A stretch of 64,000 nucleotides of DNA from RGIG7213 sp045545665 (GTDB taxonomy: Bacteria; Bacillota; Clostridia; Oscillospirales; CAG-272): assembly GCA_045545665.1 (NCBI GenBank), contig JAZQBL010000039.1, positions 1 to 64,000 on the forward strand, read 5' to 3'. The notes below the pieces were generated by a model. That model searched no databases. It saw only the letters and a program-made list of their open reading frames with translations, and had not been told where the DNA came from. Of this stretch, positions 26,401 to 32,101 are shown one piece after another. Numbering within the stretch: the first letter of the stretch is position 1; each line of letters starts with the position of its first letter. The translations under genes were made by a program, and so were the position numbers.

Positions 26401-28194
26401 ACCCAGATAACCGTAGGAACGGATCACGAACGCAGGATCGGTGTCCGCGTTGCCGGTTACCTCAGGAAGAACGGTAGTACCCTCGTTATAGAAGCCGAGG
26501 AACTTGCCTGCTGCGTTGGCATACCAACCGATATAATTGGAGTAGTTGTTGGCATTGGTATAGCTAAGCTGACCGTTTTCATAGGCAAGACCGATCAGCG
26601 TTCTTGCGGTATCATCGCTGTCGAGTTCCAGTCTCGCACGAACGGCCGCTACCATTTCTATACCCAGCGCGGTAGGATTGTCATAGGTTCCAAGGTTACC
26701 ACCGCCGGATACAAAATTGGAGGCAATATCCGCACCGGAGAAAAGGTGATTGTCAATGAGAATACCCTTGATATCGGTCACGCTCATATATTCGCCAATC
26801 TTATCTACGAAGGAGACATAGCCGGAAAGATCCTCATTCTGAGAAATAAGAGTGGGGAAATATGCAGACTGAAGTTGGATCGTACTGACGATGTTTTTGA
26901 ACACGTCGATCATATTGCTCGTGCTTGCGGAAAAATACTGATCTACATAGTTCTGTTCCAGGGGCGTGCTGATCTTGGTAACGGAGCGGTTGTTTCCGAG
27001 GGAAACCGTCTCGCCTACATCAATATGGTTATAGCCTGCAAAGGTGATCTGACCGCGCCAATTGGTTTGAATGTCATTCCAGAAGTCGTCCACAGCGGTG
27101 GAAGCTTCGGAGTGATCAGGATCCAGAACACTCAGTGCGATGCTGTCATTGTCCACGCCAAGACCCAGCGTATAGAACAAAGCGTCAGTTCCATACTTTT
27201 CTTCGATCTTAGCCTTTGCATAAGCTGCACTTAACTGGCTGACAAAGCCGAGAGCAGCGCTGGTTGCACTTCCGTCGCCCAACTGAATGGTACCGGGTGC
27301 GGTAAAGTTTGTACTGCCAACCGTAGGCGCGCCGTCAGACATAAGCACCAAAACCGGCTTGCGATTTAGAGTTCCCAGAATCGGATCTTCTATAGTTGCG
27401 GAATTGGCAACGGATGTAAACTGATTCATCGCCAGAATAACACCCTTTTGGATATAGGTTCCGCCATAGGCATCCTTTTGATTGGATGCAGGAGCTTGGT
27501 TGCTGTTTTCGTATCTAACAGCACTATTCAGCTTAACAACTTCAAAATTTCGGTTGCCGTTTCCGTTAGGATTATTTCCATAGCGTGTACCATAGGAAAG
27601 ATATTCGCCTTTACTGTCGGTAGTGTAGCGTCCGAGAGGAAGCATAAGAATTGCATCGTTGTCAGTAGTGCTTCCCCCTACTGTATAAGGTCCGGAATAA
27701 AGAACCACACCTACTCGGTTATGCTTATTGGAGGAAAGCAGATTCTTAATGCTTTCGTTTGCGGCAGAGATAAGGTCTTTAACAACATCGTTGTTGCCAT
27801 TGTCACCGTTCATTGAACCCGAAAGGTCCAGAACCAACATAGTATCGGTAGGAACGCTGGACATTCCGGTGATGTTCATGTTGGCTGCTATGGCAGACAG
27901 AGCAACAAGGAAACTGTTCTGTTCATCCTGGGTAATACCAAGACCGCTAAATGCGGATGCATCGGTAAAGACGGATTTATCCATCCAAACGCCGCCTGCG
28001 TTTTCGGTAGAGATATCACCGGTTATGTGGAAGAACTGTTTCCAACCGTCCATGGTTGACGGGTCTGCCGCGCGGTTGCTGTTTACATTTGCCGCAGACG
28101 CTGTCAGAACGGTCAGAGGGATCATGGTAAACAGAATGGCGATCGTCACAAATACGCTTGTGATTCTGTTTCCTAAACTTTGTTTGCGAGTCAT
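20440..28194 (-). CDS. giant VWA and isopeptide-domain surface adhesin, NPQTG-anchored
   Basis: 2,584 residues. A signal peptide (1-34) ends ...VLTASA. A von Willebrand A domain follows, with MIDAS DLSGS at 123-127. Next come two Cna-B/DUF5979-like domains and about eleven Spy0128/FctA-type domains of roughly 95-115 residues, each starting like F.G.K.L.GR and ending in Y.V.V.V.DNG, which form internal Lys-Asn isopeptide bonds in known members. The C-terminus has the sorting signal NPQTG (2545-2549), a hydrophobic helix and RKRRN. It is expected on the cell wall, for attachment. No sortase gene is in the window. The ATG follows AAAGGAGG by 8 bases. The codon mix is visibly richer in G+C than its left neighbours. 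Confidence 0.92.
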   Translation of the reverse strand: MTRKQSLGNRITSVFVTIAILFTMIPLTVLTASAANVNSNRAADPSTMDGWKQFFHITGDISTENAGGVWMDKSVFTDASAFSGLGITQDEQNSFLVALSAIAANMNITGMSSVPTDTMLVLDLSGSMNGDNGNNDVVKDLISAANESIKNLLSSNKHNRVGVVLYSGPYTVGGSTTDNDAILMLPLGRYTTDSKGEYLSYGTRYGNNPNGNGNRNFEVVKLNSAVRYENSNQAPASNQKDAYGGTYIQKGVILAMNQFTSVANSATIEDPILGTLNRKPVLVLMSDGAPTVGSTNFTAPGTIQLGDGSATSAALGFVSQLSAAYAKAKIEEKYGTDALFYTLGLGVDNDSIALSVLDPDHSEASTAVDDFWNDIQTNWRGQITFAGYNHIDVGETVSLGNNRSVTKISTPLEQNYVDQYFSASTSNMIDVFKNIVSTIQLQSAYFPTLISQNEDLSGYVSFVDKIGEYMSVTDIKGILIDNHLFSGADIASNFVSGGGNLGTYDNPTALGIEMVAAVRARLELDSDDTARTLIGLAYENGQLSYTNANNYSNYIGWYANAAGKFLGFYNEGTTVLPEVTGNADTDPAFVIRSYGYLGAVDESHGVTESDMMYATVQVRKNIATGEELVTFAVPAALIPIVSYNVTLDENGELSELTVSGADNPIRLVYEVALDDNINSLNVKEVVSADYLAENTNADGTINFYTNQWNHENTTGYGTVNTYSYFNPSRQNDKYYYLEDAPVYSDTSGTLYTSEAQPSADGTFYRSYSVYKNNGSLRTETVYRPLSAAAKATALPKGDGTWYIPKGNVHVNLDGYTVDKAQNLTGTLGQVHIPFTDTKNHAVNDEGYNFYVGATLGNNGKMTVIPETGIKLTKTMAAGVADPGTEFVFDIFNTTNAQDGRYYPAWLIKADGTEVETSVLFDDGNATVELNAGDVLYIGGLTAGDTFRIIERETAEYVATATGLSDSGTVTVNQYEIKNVSFVNDERGTGNLTIAKEVEHDFGQDYQIPEDKNFTIQVTLSGIGTANATFTAEHSGNSAITSISTDAEGKFTVTLRHDEQLEVFGLPAGTTATVVETEKGAGFTPTYWDNGQRGDGQVTVVDANTVSVIVVNDYEAAEVYPVNITVRGRKLLENQNWQQGYSFDFVLQKLLDDGSWQDLGTAQASYGATTFTFANAFEDEKYEAAGTYYYRVIEIEPDTPLGGFTYDKTVHSFSVIVGDANMDGQLEITDVVASRPDTTEVTKNTAGWNVNAEFTNTYSVSGNATVTIDLNKAITNNGGSAKSLAGYTFGLYDGENLVYTSPATTDRGFARFVLSYMETGTYQYTLKEIVPETVPAGWIYSNVEIPVTVIVSDNGDGTISAIIYIGAEQPANAGTSITANFTNTYDPADTELDIDFVSKEIFGRDLVNGEFKFEVQKQDGTKVLEGTNDATGKVTFNETLKFDKAGTYFYNIVETGADGNGVVTDKTTYRMTVSVTDVNGKLSASYVFVNATGNKITFKNTYTATPVDHSIVGDKVLNGRTLLNDEFSFVLTERSYNGDAIRNPRSWTVKNLATNTDNIVFPAISYNKAGTYVYTVREVVAEGGTTYGISYDSREYTVTVVIEDNGAGALIVESESVSGAGNTLVFENNYKANPTWAQFNGEKQLTGKVDNNLVGGEYEFELYNSNTDWEKIGQPRETVKNARGGLITFTKIDFDTVGDQHFIVVEKNGGQTIDGVTYDDTEYRVWVQITDDLKGQLHATIHIYDDEGIPQDKILFVNVYEITGGASVTLSGEKFIDGRDFKDDDSFSFELYEADENYNIGETPKTTVAMDSTTHRYEFDLSYTASDVGKTFYYVVKETGAGTNLNGLTYSSAAYQIKVEVRDNGTGGIETVTTIVDATASTLNFVNEYAIEEGASVQFEGTKALENRTLGSLKFSFNLIKSDANWMLGDILQSKQNNGTAFVFDKIEYMAAGDYYYLITEADAGRTVNGITNDSAVYRIHVTVTDNLDGTLSSSYSVTKVNGQQVSLVNKIVFTNIYNVTGTDSIELSGTKTLDGREWNEDDEFVFELYEADANFENLGATPVATTTADPETGFVINMTYVPDDIGETFYYVLKEKNAGKTIEGVTYSNIEYKVTVTVTDDGNGAVDATATVADSAINALNFTNDYDSASTVIDFEGSKTLNLISGNRELKANDFTFDLYKANENFEIDGAAIQSVKNDENGNFVFAGIPLDTAGTHNFIVKENSQNPIGGVVYDNTRYHITVTVLDNGKGQLVITGTTMVKVKGETSEVAQDIAFVNDYSVTSTNVNIVGSKELTGRDLNEGEFKFVMIEANEVFNIIEDATPMYALNGADGGFSFDAVSFTEPGIYFFVVYEDDSVVAERVTFDEMVYYVTIEVTDDENGKLVAGDPIIVKKGSDDAVDTIAFNNVYTPKPADITVDIDIVKTVVNKGSEKIGPGGFEFLLEAPADGAEGITEISDENGKAKFTLTFTEDDIGKTFSYKLTEVNSGKANITYSTAEYAITITIALNEETNTLVATVTMNEAETAEPVAAFENTYDYTPSVPDNPQTGDNSNLEMWFVLMFISGGAVITLTVYDRKRRNVANN

Positions 28195-28500
28195 ATAATT
28201 GGCCTCCTTTATAAACACTTTAATTTTCACAAATTGATAGGGGCGAATTAATCCTTTGCAGTTCACATCATTTCGCCCTCCATTGGCTTGTGTTTACAAG
28301 CCTAATTACAGGGATTTTCGAGCCTCTGTCCCCACGCGAAACATTATAATGGGTGGCAGACGCAAAATTTGGCACTTGGGGCTTTGGTGATTGGCTTTGC
28401 GGCTAACAAGGCATTGTTTGGTAGGGTACGAAGTAGCCTACCAAACAGGAGTACCCCTGTTTGCACTCCGCTTTAGACGAAGATATTTTGTTTTAACAGC
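28195..28500 (-). promoter_or_regulatory. long leader and promoter region of the adhesin gene
   Basis: 305 bases without a gene. On the minus strand a TATAAT (28348-28343) lacks a clear -35. The transcript would then carry a GGCTTGT/ACAAGCC hairpin (28285-28302) and a GGGCGAA/TTCGCCC stem (28241-28278). Both precede the AAAGGAGG site. A second ribosome-binding-like GGAGGG lies before an in-frame GTG at 28266. Farther right, an 11-bp inverted repeat TGTTTGGTAGG/CCTACCAAACA (28415-28447) may end the small gene transcript. No c-di-GMP riboswitch consensus was recognised. Confidence 0.5.
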
Positions 28501-28830
28501 TTATGACGTGCTTTCCTGTTTGCACCGTTTTGGACATCTACAAACACCGAGGAAATCGTCGTGCTTTTCCAGATGTTGACAATCGTTGCACCATCCTTCA
28601 CCGGATATTTTGGGCTTTGGACTAAAATGTCGGCAGATCTCCTGGTCTGCTGTAACAAATGGGTATCCGGTTGCAGTATGCATCGGTTCTTTTAAAAAAT
28701 CCGGATAAATCGGCATCGGTTCATTTCGTTCCCGTTCCAATTCCGGCTCGTAATATCCGTACCTTATCTCAAATGTGTGTCCTTCAATTTCAACGATTTT
28801 GTAGAGATCACCTTCTCGGATATTCGTCAT
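28501..28830 (-). CDS. small Cys-rich conserved-type hypothetical protein
   Basis: 109 residues, no signal peptide. The C-terminal part has cysteines spaced like a metal site: EICRHF, WCNDCQHL and VCRCPKRCK. The N-terminal half is charged and proline-rich (EPELERERNEPMPIYPDF). AAAGGAGG precedes the ATG. It lies between the adhesin and its likely regulator in the same orientation, so a link to adhesin expression is possible but unproven. No family name can be given. Confidence 0.65.
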   Translation of the reverse strand: MTNIREGDLYKIVEIEGHTFEIRYGYYEPELERERNEPMPIYPDFLKEPMHTATGYPFVTADQEICRHFSPKPKISGEGWCNDCQHLEKHDDFLGVCRCPKRCKQESTS

Positions 28831-28859
28831 TCACGGGGTTCCTCCTTTCAGACAGAAAA

Positions 28860-28898
28860 AATCCTGCATAATGATTTATGGCATCATTATACAGGATT
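28860..28898 (-). terminator. terminator of the LuxR-type regulator gene
   Basis: AATCCTGcATAATGAT (28860-28875) pairs with ATCATTATaCAGGATT (28883-28898), 15 pairs with one mismatch. TTTTTT follows on the minus strand, 55 bases past the stop at 28953. Confidence 0.85.
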
Positions 28899-28952
28899 CT
28901 TTTTATTCTATGGGTAACTTTTTGAGTCCAAAAAGTGGACAGTTTTTTGCCT

Positions 28953-30203
28953 TTACACGTATGCACCTAACTCTTCTCGTTTTGTCGCACCCGTTTTATT
29001 CATAATACGGAAGATGGATTTTTTTACCGAGTCCACCGACATATACAGTCGTCCCGCAATTTCGCTGTTGCTGATTCCAAAAGCAGCAAGACGGGCAATC
29101 TCCCTTTCTCTGATGGTCAAAGCACTGGATACACTTCGGGACAAAAGCGAATTGTGAACCTTCGTCCAGCCTTCCAGCAAACTTTTGTGGAGTGCCTTAA
29201 AACGGTCAAACGCTTTCTCGTCCGCAAGCCGCAATCGGTCGTCCAACAGAGTATCAAAATTACGTCTGTGCTCGGCAAGAATACCCAGCAAATTGTCAGG
29301 CAACGCAAGAGCGATGGCTATATCTATATGCTTGACGGCGCTTGCATCGTCACCGATCTGATGATAGGAAATCGCAACGAGCAAACGCAGATATATTTCG
29401 GGAATGACCAGCTTTTCCGCAACTACACCGGAGATCAGCGGCTCGGTGATATAAGGAATGCTCTTCACCAGTCCCATACCCGTAACATCGGGCAGCTTGA
29501 ACTTGCCCTTTGCCATTTCCTGTGCAAACACAAGCAGGTATTTGACGTAAAAAACCTTTGCTGCAGCGTGAGAATCCGGGTGCAAATACTCAAATTGGCC
29601 CCGCTGGAACCATCCCGGATAGTTTGAAAGATCCCGCACCGCACTATTAACGCAAGCAAGGGAAAGTGCCATGATATCTCTGTCTATATCGTTTTTTGCC
29701 GTTGCCTCCGTGATATGTACCTTAGCTTCTCTATACAGGTTAATATCGCCTTTCCACATTGCCGCAAGCGCAAGCAGCATACCGCCTGCGTTGACGGCGT
29801 AAAAGCCGGAATGTAAATTTAAGAAATGCCGTGCGTGTTCATACACCTTGTCGATCTCGCCGCGGCTGTAGGCAATCTCGGCGGCAAACAACTGCTGTGC
29901 TTCGGGGTGATCAGCAAGGGATGCAATGACCTCGTTTGCCGAACCGGGCTTGGTATATAGGTCTGTCATATCGAGGAACGGAGCCTTACGAATAAGGGGC
30001 TGATGTAGGGCAGAGTTTTCCTTTGCCGCTTTACCTTCCTTGCTTCTGCCGTCGATTGGGCGCTGAGCATCGGCAGGAATCATCCAATCCCGTCCTTTTC
30101 GCTCTGCTCCGGGAATTCTTCCTCGTTTACACAGGTCCTGCACATTCCTTACTGTCATTTTCCATTTTTCAGCCACTTGCTGCGCTGTTATTTTATCTGC
30201 CAT
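28953..30203 (-). CDS. LuxR-type regulator with added N-terminal helix-turn-helix
   Basis: 416 residues. Residues about 1-45 form an excisionase/MerR-like helix-turn-helix (TAQQVAEKWKMTVRNVQDLC, then GRIPGAERKGRDWMI). The middle (70-340) is helical and TPR-like, as in MalT-type regulators. The last 60 residues are a LuxR HTH (LTIREREIARLAAFGISNSE, IAGRLYMSVDSVKKSIF). Two DNA-binding domains in one protein are uncommon. It lies upstream of the adhesin in the same direction, so it is a candidate regulator of it. The start MADKITAQ is preferred over an ATG seven codons upstream, by homology pattern only. Confidence 0.8.
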   Translation of the reverse strand: MADKITAQQVAEKWKMTVRNVQDLCKRGRIPGAERKGRDWMIPADAQRPIDGRSKEGKAAKENSALHQPLIRKAPFLDMTDLYTKPGSANEVIASLADHPEAQQLFAAEIAYSRGEIDKVYEHARHFLNLHSGFYAVNAGGMLLALAAMWKGDINLYREAKVHITEATAKNDIDRDIMALSLACVNSAVRDLSNYPGWFQRGQFEYLHPDSHAAAKVFYVKYLLVFAQEMAKGKFKLPDVTGMGLVKSIPYITEPLISGVVAEKLVIPEIYLRLLVAISYHQIGDDASAVKHIDIAIALALPDNLLGILAEHRRNFDTLLDDRLRLADEKAFDRFKALHKSLLEGWTKVHNSLLSRSVSSALTIREREIARLAAFGISNSEIAGRLYMSVDSVKKSIFRIMNKTGATKREELGAYV

Positions 30204-30584
30204 AGCCGCACCCTTATCTCTCATTTTTCAGAGCGTAAAGGGACGCCTTGTTTGTTATATAATAACCAACAAGGCGATATCCCCTTGAAAATTTTCGTAT
30301 TATCCCCGTTATATGCTTCGTTATACCGCATATTACACAAGGGAACAATTCGTTATCTTACCCTCCTTTATTATACTTCGTTATAACGAGAATTGCAAGA
30401 GGATAAATTGTAACTTTTTTGAACAGTTTTTTGTAACGAGAAAAATCCGACCGTCTCGTTTGATGATCGGATTTCCTTTTGCCCCGTACCGGCTTTCACC
30501 CATTGGTCAATTTTTGCCCCTTTGAGCGAAAACCCCTGTGGTTTCGGGGTTTTTCGAACCGATATCTTTTTCGGTTCACACTGT
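30204..30584. other. promoter/operator region and terminators right of the regulator gene
   Basis: No gene. Four CGTTAT hexamers occur at 30307, 30319, 30351 and 30379, the last within the palindrome CGTTATAACG. An inverted repeat at 30244-30276 (CGCCTTGTT/AACAAGGCG with GTTAT/ATAAC inside) lies in the leader. To the right are two hairpin terminators: AAATCCGA/TCGGATTT (30443-30474) and AAAACCCC/GGGGTTTT (30529-30553). The repeats suggest operator sites for the regulator itself. Confidence 0.5.
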
Positions 30585-30626
30585 TGGTTGCGGAGGAAGG
30601 ACTTGAACCAACGACCTTCGGGTTAT
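30585..30626. repeat. 42-bp duplicate of the tRNA-fMet 3' half (att-like)
   Basis: Identical to 30860-30901, which covers the CCA end to the anticodon of the intact initiator tRNA. After it the sequence diverges. Tyrosine-recombinase elements leave exactly this kind of 3'-half duplication. No integrase gene is near. It may be a scar of an excised or deleted element. Confidence 0.8.
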
Positions 30627-30691
30627 CGCTTCGCGCCCGTCCCGTCGCATAGTCGAAATGCGTGCAAAGCGCAGCCTTGCTTCATTTCTCC

Positions 30692-30789
30692 TTGCTTTGG
30701 GGACAGCGCTTGTTCAAAGCATCACACCGTGATGTTTTGAACTTCGCTACCCAACGAGCACCACTCGTCGTGCTCATGCCCCAAAGCAA
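30692..30789. other. three-way-junction inverted-repeat element
   Basis: An 11-bp outer stem, TTGCTTTGGGG (30692-30702) with CCCCAAAGCAA (30779-30789), encloses two hairpins: GTTCAAA...TTTGAAC (30712-30742, with CATCAC/GTGATG inside) and GAGCAC/GTGCTC (30756-30775). It lies between the 42-bp att-like repeats. Function unknown. Confidence 0.5.
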
Positions 30790-30824
30790 AGATGGAATTC
30801 TCACTCTCGGAATGAATCAAAACA

Positions 30825-30850
30825 AAAAGCCACCCAAACGGGTGGCTTTT
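30825..30850 (-). terminator. terminator of the tRNA operon
   Basis: An 11-bp stem AAAAGCCACCC/GGGTGGCTTTT with loop AAAC (30825-30850), followed on the minus strand by TGTTTTGATT. It is 10 bases past the tRNA-fMet CCA end. Confidence 0.85.
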
Positions 30851-30859
30851 CGTTTTAAC

Positions 30860-30935
<76 letters not shown>

Positions 30936-30963
30936 ATATGAATAGTGACCGGCTTTTAATAAA

Positions 30964-31053
30964 TGGTGCCGGAAACCGGGCTCGAACCGGTACGGGAAAA
31001 AATCCCACGAGATTTTAAGTCTCGGGCGTCTGCCTGTTCCGCCACTCCGGCAC
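30964..31053 (-). tRNA. tRNA-Leu (TAA)
   Basis: 90 bases with a long variable arm, anticodon TAA, acceptor stem GCCGGAG-like (5' end GTGCCGG, 3' end CCGGCACCA) and an encoded CCA. First gene of the two-tRNA operon. Confidence 0.97.
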
Positions 31054-31074
31054 ATTGCCTCTCACTGTTCAAGT

Positions 31075-31103
31075 ATTGTATCACACTTTTTTTGTTTTGT
31101 CAA
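31075..31103 (-). promoter_or_regulatory. promoter of the tRNA-Leu/tRNA-fMet operon
   Basis: Minus-strand TTGACA (31103-31098) and TACAAT (31080-31075) with 17-base spacing, 21 bases before the tRNA-Leu 5' end. Confidence 0.8.
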
Positions 31104-31230
31104 GTCTTTTTTTGATTTTCTTTTCAAAAAGCAAAGATTTTTCTTTCCTCATTCGGCAATTCACTTGTTTACTACCATTCTGTACTGTATTCTTCTCGAG
31201 TCATCGTTTTTTTTCATCGTGCATGTCTTA

Positions 31231-32097
31231 TCATAATTCTTCGCTTGTATTTTTCTTATACCCTTCACCGAACACCGACGTTGCCGAAGTGACGATAATA
31301 AAAGCGTTTTCGTCTTCCTGTCTTACAATATCCTTCGCTTTTGGGAAATTTCTTGACTGAAGCACGCACATAATTACCTCTTTGCTATGATCCGTATACG
31401 CCCCTTTTCCGTCAAGAAAAGTTACCCCCGTTTCAATTTCGAGCAAAAGTCTTTTTGATATTTCCTCCGGCTTATCGGAAATTATATACACAAGTCGTGC
31501 CGTATCAGAACCATACAAGACAGTATTGATCACCCTTGTTTGCAAGAAAGCCGCAACCGCCGCATAAAGTGCAGGAGATATATTTTTGAAGCAAACAGCC
31601 GATGCGACTATTATTATACAGTCTATCACCAGAAACAGCGTACCTGTGCTTACGTGTCTGTATTTTGTTCTCAAAACACGTATTATTATATCGGATCCGC
31701 CTGTTGTTGCACCGAATCTGAAAACAAGTCCTATTCCGACACCCGTCAAAAGTGCTCCGAATATTGCGGCAAGAAGCACGTCTTGTGTCAAATCAAGCTC
31801 AAACCTTGCTATAACGTCCATAAGAACAGATGCAAGTCCGACCGTGTAAACGGTTGAAAGCATAAACTTGATCCCGAATTTCACAGCTCCGAGAATGAGT
31901 ATCGGAATATTAATCAAAAACACCCACGTACCCGTATGAAATATACCGACAGTTTTATCAAGTATTATGGATATTCCCGACACCCCTCCGGGTGCAAGGC
32001 TGTTGCTTTCAAAGAAAAGCGTTACTCCTGCGGCGTATATCAATGCGCCGATGGATATCATAAACAATCTTTTTAAAAATTCCGTTTTTTGTTTCAT
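31231..32097 (-). CDS. YitT family membrane protein (DUF161/DUF2179)
   Basis: 288 residues. The first about 205 hold six membrane helices (YitT_membrane), including FFESNSLAPGGVSGISII and GATTGGSDIIIRVL. The C-terminal DUF2179 domain starts around ARLVYIISDKPEEI and contains VTFLDGKGAYTDHSKEVIMC. The function is unknown; Bacilli carry several paralogues. It starts 4 bases after the DHHW-type gene, and probably shares its promoter. Confidence 0.9.
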   Translation of the reverse strand: MKQKTEFLKRLFMISIGALIYAAGVTLFFESNSLAPGGVSGISIILDKTVGIFHTGTWVFLINIPILILGAVKFGIKFMLSTVYTVGLASVLMDVIARFELDLTQDVLLAAIFGALLTGVGIGLVFRFGATTGGSDIIIRVLRTKYRHVSTGTLFLVIDCIIIVASAVCFKNISPALYAAVAAFLQTRVINTVLYGSDTARLVYIISDKPEEISKRLLLEIETGVTFLDGKGAYTDHSKEVIMCVLQSRNFPKAKDIVRQEDENAFIIVTSATSVFGEGYKKNTSEEL

Positions 32098-32101
32098 TCA
32101 T

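Noticed and set aside
28194..28266. Alternative adhesin start at a GTG 24 codons upstream (28266)
   Set aside because: Although GGAGGG lies before it, the ATG at 28194 has an ideal AAAGGAGG and begins the signal peptide directly; the upstream codons would put non-signal residues in front of it.
30585..30660. A second complete tRNA gene at the left fMet-like sequence
   Set aside because: Only the 3' half to the anticodon is present. The sequence after it (CGCTTCGCGCCCG) does not form a D arm or acceptor stem, so it is a fragment.
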